Source: Lingula anatina (taxonomy: Eukaryota; Brachiopoda; Lingulata; Lingulida; Lingulidae). From it: a stretch of 64,000 bases of DNA. The position numbers and the translations under genes are program-made. Each line of letters opens with the position of its first letter. Position 1 is the first letter of the stretch. This document shows positions 1-13,365 of this stretch, in pieces. The notes below the pieces were generated by a model, which worked only from the letters and a program-made list of their open reading frames with translations, had not been told where the DNA came from and did not search any database. The DNA lies in contig NW_019775771.1 in NCBI RefSeq assembly GCF_001039355.2, positions 124,001 through 188,000 of the forward strand, in the 5' to 3' direction.

Positions 1-1440
1 TTGTTTTTTGTAATGCCATCCCCTCCTCTAGGGCCCTAACGAGTCACGAGTAGTCACGAGTTCGAATCCCGGATGAAGCATGTCACCTTCCCCTCGGATA
101 CGAGCAGATCATGTGATAAGGAAGGCGCGAAAACAAATGCACGCTCTCGTCGGTCCCGGCAAATTACCTTTTGCATTAAAAGCCGGTATAGTTTCGCAGA
201 AGAGATCGATTTGACAACAACTTTTGCTGGTCTTTTTCAAAATGTCTGCCTCGTCGATAACACTTCCTTACCCTTCATTTAAAGGATTATAAAATGATGC
301 CTAGGCGGGGATGGCCATTGATCTCTATAATTTTTCAGCTCTGCAACAAATTAAACTTGAATTGAGTCATTATAGCTGACTCGGCATGGCGCCATGGACG
401 TCATACTGCCCTTTCGTCTCAGGGTGGTGTCTTCTCGGTGGGATTACCAGCAAAATAATATTTTAAAAAATGTGTTTTTCGAAAGTCACGTAACCGCTTT
501 TGCTTTACCCAATGTTACATTTTGTTGTTTTTTTAATGACATCCCCTCCTCTAGGGCCCTGCTTCTCAAGACTGTTCATATTGTCCTACAGTACCCGGGG
601 CAATTCCACAGTAGCCATTAGAAATGGCAAAAACTACTCAATTCCGAAGCTGCCAAAGTGTGAACCACTTTAGCTCTCGTCGTGCTCGATAACTTCACAG
701 GTGAAGTCAGGCGTAATCTCTCTATAAACCAAAATGAAAATGAAAGCATCAGAAATCATCTGGCTAGTTACGGTCCGGGCAGTCTTATCTATAAAAGCGA
801 CCAAACATGATATTGTTTCGGTAGCTTTTCCGCTTTGGCATCGCGTCACACCGCCTGTAAACCCCGTTCATAAGAAAAAAAAATGTATCCTCTCGGCGGA
901 ATTGTTTGACAAGTATGTTGTCTTTCTCAAAATTCACATGGTTGCAATTGCTTGAATGGAGAGCGCAACAGCTTTAACTCATTTGAACGTTTTTTAGTGC
1001 TTCCCTCTTTTCAGGGGCTTTGCTACAACTGAAATCGTCACACTGTGCTCTTTCACGTCGTAGGTGATACCAAACTAAATTTCGGCTCAAAACAAAGTCA
1101 TTGTTAAAAAAGAATCTATCTAGGAATACTCTTTCTCAAACAAGGCCTCGTGTACGCCATGAACCTAACTTTGATGAAGAGAAGACCATGTTTGGAGACT
1201 GGCGTTGCGCGGGAAGTAATGCGTTTATACGCACCCCATCATTATCTTAGATATATACATATAAATGTTCAACTTGACACGGATAATGAGGGCCTATCCT
1301 CAATATAAAATGGAGGAAAAAAATGAAAGTAACCTACACAAAAGTCAGCGGTTAAGCTCTTTTGAAAATAGTCAAGAATCCCTCAGATGTGTAATAGTAC
1401 AGAATTCTGAAAAGGCAGGCAATCTGAAATATATGAAACT

Positions 1441-1481
<41 letters not shown>

Positions 1482-1681
1482 GGTTATCCTGTACATGTAA
1501 TTGCGGTCCACCACACTGTCATAATTTTACTCCCATGGCAACAGAAGCGTCCGTGAAGAATTATTCGAGAAAGAAAGGGTCTATATTAGAGTTTTATGGT
1601 GTGCCAAGCCAAACGGAACGATGAAGGGGTATGAGAAGAAACTTTAGTCACATTGCCAAGTCATTAAAGAAAAAAGGAAGC
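1..1681. other. Upstream non-coding region with short repeats
   Basis: No gene is supported here. A short motif (catcccctcctctagggccct) occurs near 16-37 and again near 539-560. Next to the first copy, a B-box-like stretch (gagttcgaatcccgg, about 58-72) hints at a decayed tRNA-derived SINE. A GA dinucleotide run lies near 1444-1478. The open frame that crosses the GA run is low-complexity and lacks family features. Confidence 0.5.
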
Positions 1682-4600
1682 ATGAGAACACTCGAGGTAA
1701 GAGAGGCAGCTGTTGGTATATATTGTTATTCTAAGCTCGTAAACTGAAATTTTTCAAAGAAAGACTTGAATTATCTCTAAACATTTACGAAGAGGCATTT
1801 TCAGCGACGGTTCCTTCGAATAAATCGCAGGAAACCATGGCAACATGGACAAATAATTCCATGTGGTTAACGAAGAGTTAAAAATCTGCTCTCTGTTCGT
1901 TGTTGCATCATCGTAGATATGCAGCTAATATATAATGCCACGAACAGAAACAATGCGTCGGTATATTTTGGGTAAATGCATGGTCCGCTAGTAGTCAATT
2001 ACAAAGTTATTGTACAGGGCGTTGACAAAAGTATTGCGCCATTTTGCTTGAGCGCGAACAACGACTGGGTGTTTATGGTTTTTCAATAAATATTTTATTG
2101 AAAACTGGTAACGTCAAGCTAGTATCATTAATGTATAAATATAGCTATATTGATTTTACGTTTCCCTGTTAACATGCCGAAAATGCGCAAAAACTGTTTG
2201 CAAATATGAATTTGTTTAAATCGTGTTGAATTTTTGAATCTTTCCTTCATTTTATTAGGTTGCCACATTTTCTTTCTTGTTTGCTATTCTCGGCCAAGGT
2301 GCGGCTGGTTTCCAGTGGTCGTGGTGCAGACGTCCCGTGTGTCCCCCTTGCAAGAAAGAGCCTGCGTGCGCACCTCAAGCTGAAAAGGTACAGGCCTACC
2401 CAACTACCAGGCTCGGCACATAAGGATCCTGAATTAACCGGCATATCGGACCACACTACCCGTTTTCAAGGTGTGTGTCAGATCGCATTTCGGAGTATCA
2501 GTCAGAACTCCGACAGGATGAGCCCGCGGTCGTACTACAAAAATTGTTCTGGGGTATGATACTCCAAAATGCGATCTGACACACACCTTGAAAACGGGTA
2601 GTGTGGTCCGACATGCCGGTTAATTCAGGATCCTTATGTGCCAAGTCTGGTAGTTGGGTAGGCCTGAGGTAACACTAAGGGCAATTTAACCACGTTATTG
2701 TTCTATATACAATAGAGAATAACATAGATAAATAGACTGAATTTCAAAAATGCGATTACAATTTTTTAAGTACTCATTATAACCTATAATGTAGCTTATC
2801 CCAGTACAAGTTTTCAGTTATGTGCTAACATTTACGATAAATTAGTTTTTGGGGGGTTTCATTTTTAAGCAATCGTGCATAACTTAACTTTATATACTTC
2901 AAACAGGCATTAAGAGATTTAAGTGGAGCAATAAAAGCAATTTATGAATAATACATAGACTTGACCTTAACGTACCGTTTACCGCACAAAATTTCTTTGC
3001 ACCAGTTAAAAAATGAAGAAAAAGCATGTGTCTTGCTTTATGTGGTGTATCATAGTTAAATGTTATTATAGTTAAACGTTATTGTGTAACACAATTTTAA
3101 ATTTTGAAAAATGGCTCTTGCCCACTGCTTTATATTTGTCCAGTGAATCGGAGCAGTTAGATTCTCCACAAATCCCGCCGCTCTTTTAGGAAAATCTGTG
3201 ACTTGCCAGTGAATCAGCTACATAATGCGATATACAGACACTTTGCTTGACTTATCGTTAACATATACATGTTGCTGTTTTATTACCGGTCAGTCTTTAA
3301 TTTCAGAGTCTTATTGGACAGCATATTGAGCCTTTTATTATTAGTATAATTTTTGGCATGGTTTAAATGAGCTCATATTATTCAATCTGGCATTCTGACG
3401 TCCAAATGCCATATCACTGCTGGACTAACCGATATCTTTCTATATTTCAGACTTGGGTGTTCCAAACGCCGGTGTTCCCTTCACCACTCAGTTATATGTG
3501 AGCGTTTTTTTTTTCCTTTTTTCCCCCATTTTTTATTTTTTTGGTTATATCATGTTGCTCATACAGTATGCTCTTTTGGTTTGCTTGCTTGTAAGTTCTT
3601 TTATAATCTATTTAATTCTTTCTTTTTTAATAGAAAATCTACACAGACTCTATTTTATGACTTACCAACTATATATTTTAACACTATATTAAAAGATTTG
3701 AATCTTGTAATTTTTATAATTCACTTACGCAATTGTTTTGCCTTTTGTTGACATTCATTTGTATGCGAGAAAAAAAACGTCCATGTGAAAATAGCATTGA
3801 TCCAAGTTGTACGGTGACCTACATGTATTAATGTCAAATTGTTGAATATTTTTTAGAGACGATGCAGGGCATTATGCGGGGCTTAATAAAGAATTGCTCA
3901 CTGAAGGTGGGACGAGATTTTTTCTGTCTTTGGCTTAACTTCAACAAATATTTTTGATTTATAGCATATTTTTCAAACAAAACTTTGCTAAATCTTCCTG
4001 GAATTCCCTTCCCTCTATCGTCTCTCTTTCTCTCTCTTTGTTCTTTTTGTTTAAATAGATCTGTATACGGTATAAATCGAATGCTTCCAGTTTGCAAGTT
4101 AGCTGGAAAACGCTGTGAGACCACTACTATGCCCTTAAGGTCCTGCATGGAGTCTGGCCCCAGAGGAGAATTGAACGCAGGAGAAGGTAAATAGAGAAAT
4201 CTCTCTCTCTCTCTCTCTTAACAAATAGTCATGTTAAAATCCCCTAATGAAAATTGACAAAAATACGTTAAATATTAAATAATTTTCATTAGCCCCCCTC
4301 CCCCGCCCCGAAAGCGAAGCGGTATTGGTGATTATACCGGCTGCAGAGCCCCAACAGGAGACTTCGGCAGAGTCACTCGCCACCAGTTTGGGGATTTTAC
4401 CGTGGCAAAGCTCTTGCACAGTTTAATAATAATAGAACAGTTCGATAAGAGAAAAAGCAGAAAATCATTCGAAGAGGTTTTTGTATCAATTCTAAGTTAA
4501 TGGTAATTTTTGGTATAATAAGACTGTGGTGAGATTAGCTTGCATATTTCATTTCCATATTCTATCCAAAGAATTATATTGATTCTTTTCTTTATGTTGT

Positions 4601-6191
4601 AATTGCTTGTTATAATCTCCAGGCCTTATGGGAGAATGGTTTGATGGTTGCCTAGGATGGGGAATCAATAAGGAAAGGCTGCGGCAGGTTGCCTTTTCGA
4701 AGCCATTCGAACCTCTCCACTCAAACATGTTGGTACTTCCCAACAGCACTCTGCTTCAGACTCCTGATGTCAGTGGTAAAATTGTAGGTGGGTGTTTTGA
4801 TAAACGAAAAATGAAGCTGGGTAATCAAACTTTATTTTCACAGCTTTCAATTATTCTAGTGTGATATCTTGAGATATTTTCTCTGGTACAATGCTGCACA
4901 TCTCACCTGTCACATTTCGTAACAACATAATAATATATATCACTGGTAAGCATGAAGCCATTTTTTCTTTAAATAATAATCTGCCAAAACTTAAAGAAGA
5001 ATTTGGTGTTCAGAATATAAAACTTTTCAAAATCTTTATGTACGTAATGGTTAATGGCAACTTGTTGTAAACTTAAAAATTTTAGAGTACCCATATATTA
5101 ACACATTTTCATTCTTTTCAGTAGACGTCCTTAGGTACATATGCATTCAAATATTTTATGTATTTTTTTCCAGCTTTTATGGATGGTCTAATGGCCACAC
5201 CCGAATGTCTTCGGGCCCATGGAGTGACCGGTTTCCAAGTACTCTACGTATCAGGACATGAAGAGGGAGTTAAATACCTTCAAACTGGAAAGGTATGGCA
5301 CAAGCAAATAAAGCTCAGTGTCCATCGTTCTTATTAAATCTGAAAAACGTATCTAAATGAAAAGGTCATTTTATAAATTTTGTAATACTAGAATTTCATG
5401 ATCAGAACCTTCTCTCTGTAATGACATTTCCTGCAAGTAAGTTTAGTTGAAATGTTGTAAATATTTCACATTCAAGCCATGCGATGATTTCCTACAACTA
5501 TGCTTTTTTTTCAAAAGCCTTATCGACAAGGAAATGTATTCACTACTTTATATCTATCTATCTATCTGATTGTTTATTTATTTGTCATTTAGGCAGACGC
5601 GATTTTTATTCCCAACAGCCCTTTCAGCATTGAAACTCCAGATCTAGTCGTCATCAATCCACTCGGACCTGCCGCCAGTCACAACATGCAGTGTGTTTCC
5701 GGTGCCGCTTTGATGACAAAAAAAGGGAGCGCAGCTCTTGATTGGTGGAATAAAGCATTTGAGCAATACAAGGCTTCCGGCGCGTATGCAGAACTGTGTC
5801 GAAAATATCTAAGAATTGGACGGGAAATGTTCCACAGCAGAATAGGTATATCTTCTAGATTGTCTGATAAACGTGAACACAAAAACGACTGTAAATAAGA
5901 GACAGTATCGGTTTTCAAAATAAATAAATAAATAAATAAGATAAAAAAAGACATACACAATGTGTTCGCCGTTATGTCTTCTTCTGACAGAGATTATTTT
6001 TGCATTTGGTTTGTGTATCTGTAAAAAATTGTAACTAAAAGTTTATATGGGCTACTCTGAAGAAAACGTTTACTTTGAAATACCTCCTACCTTTGAAATT
6101 CCGTCAAACAACGAAAGTGAACAACTGCCATCTCATTTTAGGTCGCTACCCAGTTGGAGCCTCCGTCGCTGATATTTGTCTTCTAGACTAA
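1682..6191 (+). CDS. Secreted family-3 solute-binding-like protein, copy 1
   Basis: Proposed exons: 1682-1696, 2259-2387, 3451-3497, 4059-4186, 4623-4787, 5174-5292, 5593-5845, 6142-6191; all phases agree and give about 301 residues. The first five codons plus exon 2 make a hydrophobic signal peptide (core FLFAILGQ). The mature part follows the SBP_bac_3 order: a WVFQTPVFPSPLSY first strand; a hinge block with EWFDGC and GINKER, whose Arg125 matches the ligand-carboxylate Arg of amino-acid-binding members; a GKIVG strand; a second-lobe ADAIF block (Asp203); and a C-terminal MTKKG / DWWNKAF helix region. There is no membrane segment, so it is not a glutamate-receptor channel. Unlike copies 2 and 3, exons 4 and 5 look fused behind a strong pyrimidine tract and six residues around GGFTGL are missing. 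Exon 1 is the least certain part. The ligand is inferred only from the fold family. Confidence 0.72.
2391..2666. mobile_element. Foldback MITE inserted at a splice donor
   Basis: Two arms of about 110 bases (2391-2500 and 2557-2666) are near-perfect inverted repeats around a loop of about 55 bases. The flanks carry a 5-base direct repeat AGGTA (2386-2390 and 2667-2671), consistent with a target site duplication. The insertion lies exactly at the end of exon 2 of solute-binding copy 1. No transposase is encoded. Confidence 0.85.
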
Positions 6192-8150
6192 CTGGCAGAT
6201 GTGTGCCTAAATAGTTCAGCATCGCGGTTGACAGACTAAGAAAACAACGGCTGAGACCAGATACTACCTTCTACTAGGGTCACAGCTAAAATTTATGTCT
6301 AAATCAAGTCTCGCGCCACAGAATAGATGGCAACCAGAAACCCTCCTGCATACTATAATATGCTGCGTACTCTAATATGCTGGCGCATTCATAGTGTTTT
6401 TAAAACCTCATTTAATCAAATAACCTATATATTTGTGTGAAACTTTAAACTGTAGAAAATTGCATTAGCTAGATTTAGATGTTTAACCATGTACTGAAAA
6501 TAGAACAGGGTGGAAGGGAAACTCTGAAATATGTGAATTGGATATGTATTTTCTGCTTCAAATTGGACATCTTAATGATATATATTATGTGTTGATTCAA
6601 TCAGCTAGTGTTACACTTGCAGATAAAATGCTACCTCAAAAACATATCAAATATTTAAGTATAAAAATGTCAAAGTTTTTACGAGCACAGAATGAAAAAG
6701 AGGTTGATAGTCTGGTATCCAGGATTCATGGCTGATAGACCATTGTAAACTTCAACCAGGGAGACAGAAATGATTATTTGTGCCCGCTCCTATTTGATGT
6801 AGATCAGAGAGTCGAGATACACTGTACTGGTATCAAGTATATGTATCAATCGAATTCTGGAACTAATGTTTAACGACTAACCACCGTTCTGGTGTCAGCC
6901 TGAGACCTTTCACTTGGAAATTATCTAGATGGACTGGTCACCTCAATGTGTGCCATACAGTACACGGGTCAGACTACAACTCCGGGTAGCCATAAATTTT
7001 AAGTTCCATATTTCGATTGAACCATATTGCTGGTTCTAAGGGCTCTTTCCCATAGGCACCATCGGTCAACATAGATCAATATATCGGTCCAATTAACAGA
7101 TTAACATGCCCCCTCTTGGCATTGAGTAGAATATACAGAAAAGCTGGCGATTATATGAGTGCGTTGGAAAACAGTAGGAGGCGTGTTAATCTGTTCAATT
7201 AATTGCACTCAGCAGGAATCCCCACAGAGTTTGATCGATCTACGCAGACCAATATGGGAATGAGCCCTAATTCCACTGGATGATTAAAAACCAACTCGCG
7301 AACATTACTGGCATATTGTTGTCACACATTTGTAATCGAATGTAGTACTTATTAGTGAAGTTTAATGAGTGGCAAATTTGTATGAAGAAGGTGACTATAT
7401 TTTCCGGAAGGGTGGGCGGGTTTTCAGCCTCACGTAAACATAATAAATATTTAAAATGTTTACGCAGTGCGTGCCGGCAGAAAGCGTTTGAAGTGCTGCT
7501 TAATTTTAAATAAGTAATAATCAACATCTGTCTTAAGGTCACCTTGAAGTTTTCTCATTGAGGATATATTATTATTACGTCCCTTAGTAGGCCTTTGCTG
7601 AGTAAGGGTGTGTTACCAGGCAAAAAGGCAAATAAAATGAGATAGAAAATCAAGTGTTTTGGGGACGTTAACAAGTACTCGTCAACATACATGTAACAAT
7701 ATGAGCGGAAAAACTGACTTTTGCGGTCAGCATATATTAAAAGATATCCTTGATGTTAAACAATTCCTTTTCTGTGCAACGTAAATGCAGTAAATAATAC
7801 AAATCAATCATTCTACTGATAGTTTATACACCATGCTCTTCATAACTCCAATTATCGTTTAAGTCGACCAAATCTTGCGGAACGGATTTCTTCATTCTGA
7901 TCGCTGTTATCACAACATAATTTAACGTCTGTGAATCTCCGTGTCGTGCTAACCCTGGAGTTTTAAAAAGCCATATCATGTTACACTTACAGGCTGGAAT
8001 TGAGTTGGTCTCAGACCAGGGTTTAACGATAACGTGCTGAATCATCTACCCTAAGAACATGGATGAAACCAATTTGATCATTTGCATAATCAGGAGGTTA
8101 GGCATTAGATGCGCATTATGCATTTCAGACAGACGTTCATGACATTCAAG
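6192..8150. other. Intergenic spacer between solute-binding copies 1 and 2
   Basis: I see no gene. Much of this spacer is repeated, diverged, in the spacer between copies 2 and 3: for example the stretch around 6390-6440 matches 15690-15745, and 7860-8165 matches 17615-17920. It is therefore part of the segmental duplication that produced copy 3. An inverted-repeat element lies inside at 7038-7269. Confidence 0.7.
7038..7269. mobile_element. Small inverted-repeat element (MITE-like)
   Basis: The ends are imperfect inverted repeats (left taagggctctttcccata, right the complement of ttagggctcattcccata), and internal gatcgatct sites are present. A degraded version persists in the duplicated spacer near 16380-16600, so the insertion predates the duplication. 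Its end sequence resembles the element at 54358-54567. No convincing target duplication was found. Confidence 0.5.
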
Positions 8151-11100
8151 ATGAATGCTGCAAAGGTAAGTCCTTGCTGAATTCTGTTTGATTTTTTTTA
8201 TATGTACATTCGTCTCATTTAAGTTTGAGGAGTACGCCTTTCCCTCAGTTTACTTGTATAAAATTAGCAAACACTCGATGATGAATAAATATTGCATTTC
8301 TGCTGTCTTTCAATGTAGAATCAACAGCGTTACATTTCTCTTTGCTCTTTCTTTCTTTTTTTTCAAATTTTGGCTCAATATTGCGATCAATGTAGAACGT
8401 GTGCTAAATCACTGATGGATAGTACATAAAGTTTTATTATGTCATAATCTTCCCATTTATATTATATTATATTATATTATATTATATTATATTATATTAT
8501 ATTATATTATATTATAATTTAACGTTCATAATATGCAAAACATGTTTCACGACATATACTCTAATTTATCTCTACTGGGACAGATTTCCACGTTGGTTTT
8601 CCTGTTTGCTGTGGTCGGACAAGGTGAAAGTGGTAGAAGAGCGCCGCCTGGCCCCCCGCCATGCCCTCTTCAGCCACCCAAGGTAACCTGTTTTTATCAA
8701 CTGAATGACTGTTTAGCAATCAAACGTAATTGAAGCCCCCTTTACACTGGACGGCGTCCTTTCTGCGTCCAACAGTACGGCCCCATTTGAGAGTTAAAAA
8801 ATTATAATACTTTATGTGCCAACAACTGGCCGATCATTGAGCATTCATTCTGACACAAAATCAATGCTCGTGCCTCCTTATTAAGACCACAGCGATGCCA
8901 AATTTCATGGTCGCAGAAAGGACGCCGTCCAGTGTAAAGGGGGTATAAGGGACCATTTTATTTCTATCAAGAAAATTTTAATACCACTGGCTGGTCAAGA
9001 TATTTTGAGGGAGTGTTTCAACAAATTGGAATAAACTAATTAGAATATTTTTAATAAATAAATAAATAAATAAATAAATAACCGATTCATTCGTATGTAG
9101 TCGAAAAGGGAGGGAACACACATGCACTCCTTTATTATATGAGTGTTTGGAGGGGGGGGGGGGACCTCTTTTACATCTTGAAAATTAGCAAGAAATCTGC
9201 CAACGGTAGTGGGGTGTTTGGAATTTGTGAAATTTCAACAAATAAGTTTGATATGTATTTCAGTTTAGTGTGAGTGTATGCACAGACTAAACATGTTCGC
9301 AAAAATCCCCATTCAAGTCTGCCCTTCACTTCTAAGACTTTGAAGAAAGAATTATTTCTACAACATTTCTGGGTACTATTTAAAGGGATAATAACTCTTC
9401 GTTTCGGCCAAAAAATGAATTTTCCTGGAGTAAACAACAATTTTCCATACTTACCAATGGATAATGAATCCATATTAACTTTCAAAGTAAGTCCGACTCC
9501 CTGTTTTTTTTCAAAAAATTTGGTTTTCTTAGAGATCTCTTAAGAGATTTTAACAGAGTATAGCCATCAATGGAGGTCAAGCGGTCTAAAGACAAGCTCA
9601 GATATCAGAATAATAGCTACGACTGCCGTTTCTGTGGTAAAACAGAATGTTATATTTCTATTGGTTATTCACAATGTTTTTATTGTGAAAAATAGATCTC
9701 ATACGAAGAGTTATTATCCCTTTAAATAATTTCTCCTTCAAATCCCGCGAAATCTGGCCTGATTTTACGTTAAGTTGCAAAACTTAAACCGTCAGAGTTA
9801 CGGTGAAAAATTATATTATATTATATTATATTATATTATATTATATTATATTATATTATATTATATTATATTATAGGTATGGGTGTTTGAGATGCCAATC
9901 TATCCCCCTCCGCTGTCATACCTGTAAGTCTTTTTACATTCTCGGGTTATAGGGGTCGTTTATGAGATTCTGTTGCGTTCATTTCTTTTCTTTCCATAAC
10001 CTACATAATTGTTTGCGGCAGTTCCTTGTTGAATAATTCATATTCCTGCTGCGTTTTTGCATTTTACTTTAAGTAAAAACAAAGACGTATTAACGCAGTT
10101 TTTACTATGTAGGTTGTAATATTGATCATGTTTTTGTTGTACATTAATTGGAGTTTGATACATGTGATAATATACTGTGTAGTCTACTAGTGCTGGTGTG
10201 TTGCTGAAAACTTCTCTATGATTTGTTGAAGTAACATATTTGTTGAAGTAACACGTTTTGTCATTTTAGTTTATCTCGCTTTGTACATGTTTGAGTGCAT
10301 ATCACTTCGAATAGAAAATTAACGTCCACGTGTATGTGTGCTCACGGGTGATGTGCGCCTGCATACTTATCAATTAGGGTTTTCACTTCGATGATGAAGT
10401 GCATTTTTACGGTGTAGGAAGCATTGTAACTGTTCTTCACACAATGTTCGAAAAGGTGTGTGTTATAATATGACACCCTTTTTTCAGAAATTCCTCTGGA
10501 GGTTTTACAGGGCTTTACAGTGAACTTTTGCAGGCAGGTAAGTGAAGCACATTGCCTTCCTTCGAACAAAATGTGACTAATGCTTAAAGATGCTTTTTGC
10601 CACAAAAGCCAACCAAATGCACATAGTTTCAAGTAGTATAACTATAAGTGGATTACCAAAAGGCATTGTTTAATTTTACCCGAAAAATTATATTTGAACG
10701 GATTTTTTCTGCTAGCATTCTGTGCTGTATATCAATGCGACAGAAAAGTAGGTGACGAAAGTAGGTTAAATTTCTGACGAAAAATTTAAAGAAAGGAGCA
10801 GTCCAAAATTCTTTTTTTGCTGATCGAGTGATTTATTCAATTTATCCCTTGGTATGTCAAATTTATTTGAGTCGTATAAAAAACTAGTAGAAGTGGTTTA
10901 CATGTGTTACTGGGAATCCACGCTCCACCGATGCTCGGTTCATATGTACCCCTGGTACCTTTAATAAAGAAACAGCGTGTTCAGAAATCCACAGATGCAC
11001 TTGGTTAATTATTACGCCATGCATAATGTTTTTGGGCTAAGTTTGGGTTTATAAGATGAAACAGCCGACTATGCCGTATTAGTCTGAAAGCTTTATAGAA

Positions 11101-13287
11101 AGGTTGATCCACATAAATATTATCCCATGTAGTGTACCTAAATGGGCTATTGTTGCCAGGCAATCACAATCTGCTCAAAATCTACTTGAAATGATCACCG
11201 AATGAGAATTAAGAAGAATATGATAGATGACATTTCTAGCATGTCCAACATCACCTCTTTTCGTTTTGAATATTAATTAAATGATTAATTTATTTACTTT
11301 TAAGCAGCTAAATACCATAAAAGCCAGCATTGAGGAGTGAGAAACTAGGAGAAACTGACTCACTGCAAAACATATTCTGTTTCCTCTTGAAATACTATCT
11401 CTCTCTCTTTCTCTCTCTCTTAATCGTTTGCATATGGGGTATCCATTTTCCTTTCAGTTTGCGAGATAGCTGAAAAAGAATGTGATTACACAACAATACC
11501 GGTGCAGCAATGTATGGAAGCTGGCCCTAGCGGAGAAAATATAGCCGGGGAAGGTAAGAACCTTTCACTGAATTCCACATTACCTGATAGTGGTGCTTGT
11601 GATCTGTGGCTATTTAACATTGAACATAATGTAACGTGTCGAAGTACCTAGAAATAATTTAAATAAATAAATAAATAAAATCTTGGTAAAGTACAACTAT
11701 TCAACTGTCAATTTCGAAAAAACCTGAAATACCTATTTTTTAGGAAATTAAAACAAGTTCGGGGCAATTTTTATCATATTGTTCTTCATTGCAGATACAC
11801 TGTATCGACATATTTTGTTTCTCATAATGTACATGTACCTATCCGATGGTACAACTTCCATTTTGTGCTTTAAATAATAATTTACACAAAAATTTGTTTG
11901 ACAAAGATTTATCCAAACATAGGTCTGATGGCAGAATGGTTTGACGGCTGTTTTGGCTACGGGATCACCACAGAACGCCAGCAACAAGTGGAGTTCTCCA
12001 ATCCGTTTTCAACATTAAAATCCAACATGATGGTCCTGCCAAGCAGTCCTTTGGTTGAAACACAGAACGTGACTGGGAAGATAGTCGGTGGGTGGATTTT
12101 CAGGTTAACGTGTACAACAGCTTCTACACAGGGGCGATTTTCTCCAAAAAAGCGCATTGGTTTTGACACATAAACCAAAGCATTTATTCAGTATTAATTA
12201 AACGAGTATAAATTATTTGTAACGGTTCAAAAACATAGTGTCACTATAAGATAAGAGATAAAAGGGTAACTTTTCCTTGTTTTAAAATTGGTGCGTCTCA
12301 AGTCATAGGATTTATAAATGTAATGCATTTTCTTGGGTGAAAGTAGACTAAACGTCGGTCTTAAAGTTGTCACTTGCTCTACATGTAGATCACACCGCAT
12401 GTTAGCAAGAGGGATTAAAATAATTTACAAATCATAATTGCAATAATTTTTTTGGTTTCTTTATGATGTGAAAAAAATTCAAAATCAAAAATCAAAAATC
12501 AAAGACAAAAAGCTACTGTGATACGGAATACACATGTACTTGTATATATGGGCCATTCCGTGGTATTTGGTCCGCAGACCTCAAAATTTAAAAAAAGAAT
12601 CCTACTTATAAAACTTATATTTTCTGAAACCAGACACCATAAGACACCGGAATCCAAGAGAAATTTTAGATTTTGATGATTAATTATGATTTTATTGACA
12701 CTTTAATCTGGAAAATAATAGTGATCGTTTTAAACAATAAAGGCTAAATACATTAAATATAACTTATTTCTTACATTAAGTTAAGTGCATTAGATCAAAA
12801 AATATTTGATTATAAAATTATGGATTAATTAATATCCTTCCGTAACGATTTTGGTACCTATTTTTTTAGAGTTTCCTCAGTAACTACAAAAGCTAAACAC
12901 TTATAACTTCATATTTCCTCAACCATGATTTGGGCCAACAAAATACGAAAACATTTTTGCTTAGAACCACTTCAATAAGAAATTAAATCCAAATTTATAC
13001 ACATTAAACATGACACCTAGCACATATGAGGCATTTTGATTGGACAATAACAGGTCATTGAAGATGAAATATATTACCATGGATAGACATGTTAACCTTT
13101 GATATTATTCATCAAACCTATGCTGGTATGTATTCGTACGATATTATTATTAGCCTTATTTTACATTTTATTTGCAATGGACAAAACGTCCTTCCGAGAC
13201 GCGTCCTTCTGTAACGCCTACTTGATTTTTTTGTATGCAAAAAAAAAAAAAAAAAAAAAAATCAATTTTTTTCCAAAAAAAAAAAAA

Positions 13288-13365
<78 letters not shown>

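Noticed and set aside
1265-1624. Open frame with an Arg-Glu run
   Set aside because: It is produced by a GA microsatellite; no splice context, domain or conservation.
8533-8682. ATG at 8533 (and 19752 in copy 3) as the start of the solute-binding proteins
   Set aside because: The leader from this ATG has a weak hydrophilic start, and the exon boundary at 8584/19803 aligns with the copy 1 acceptor. The upstream 15-base exon gives a better signal peptide and is conserved.
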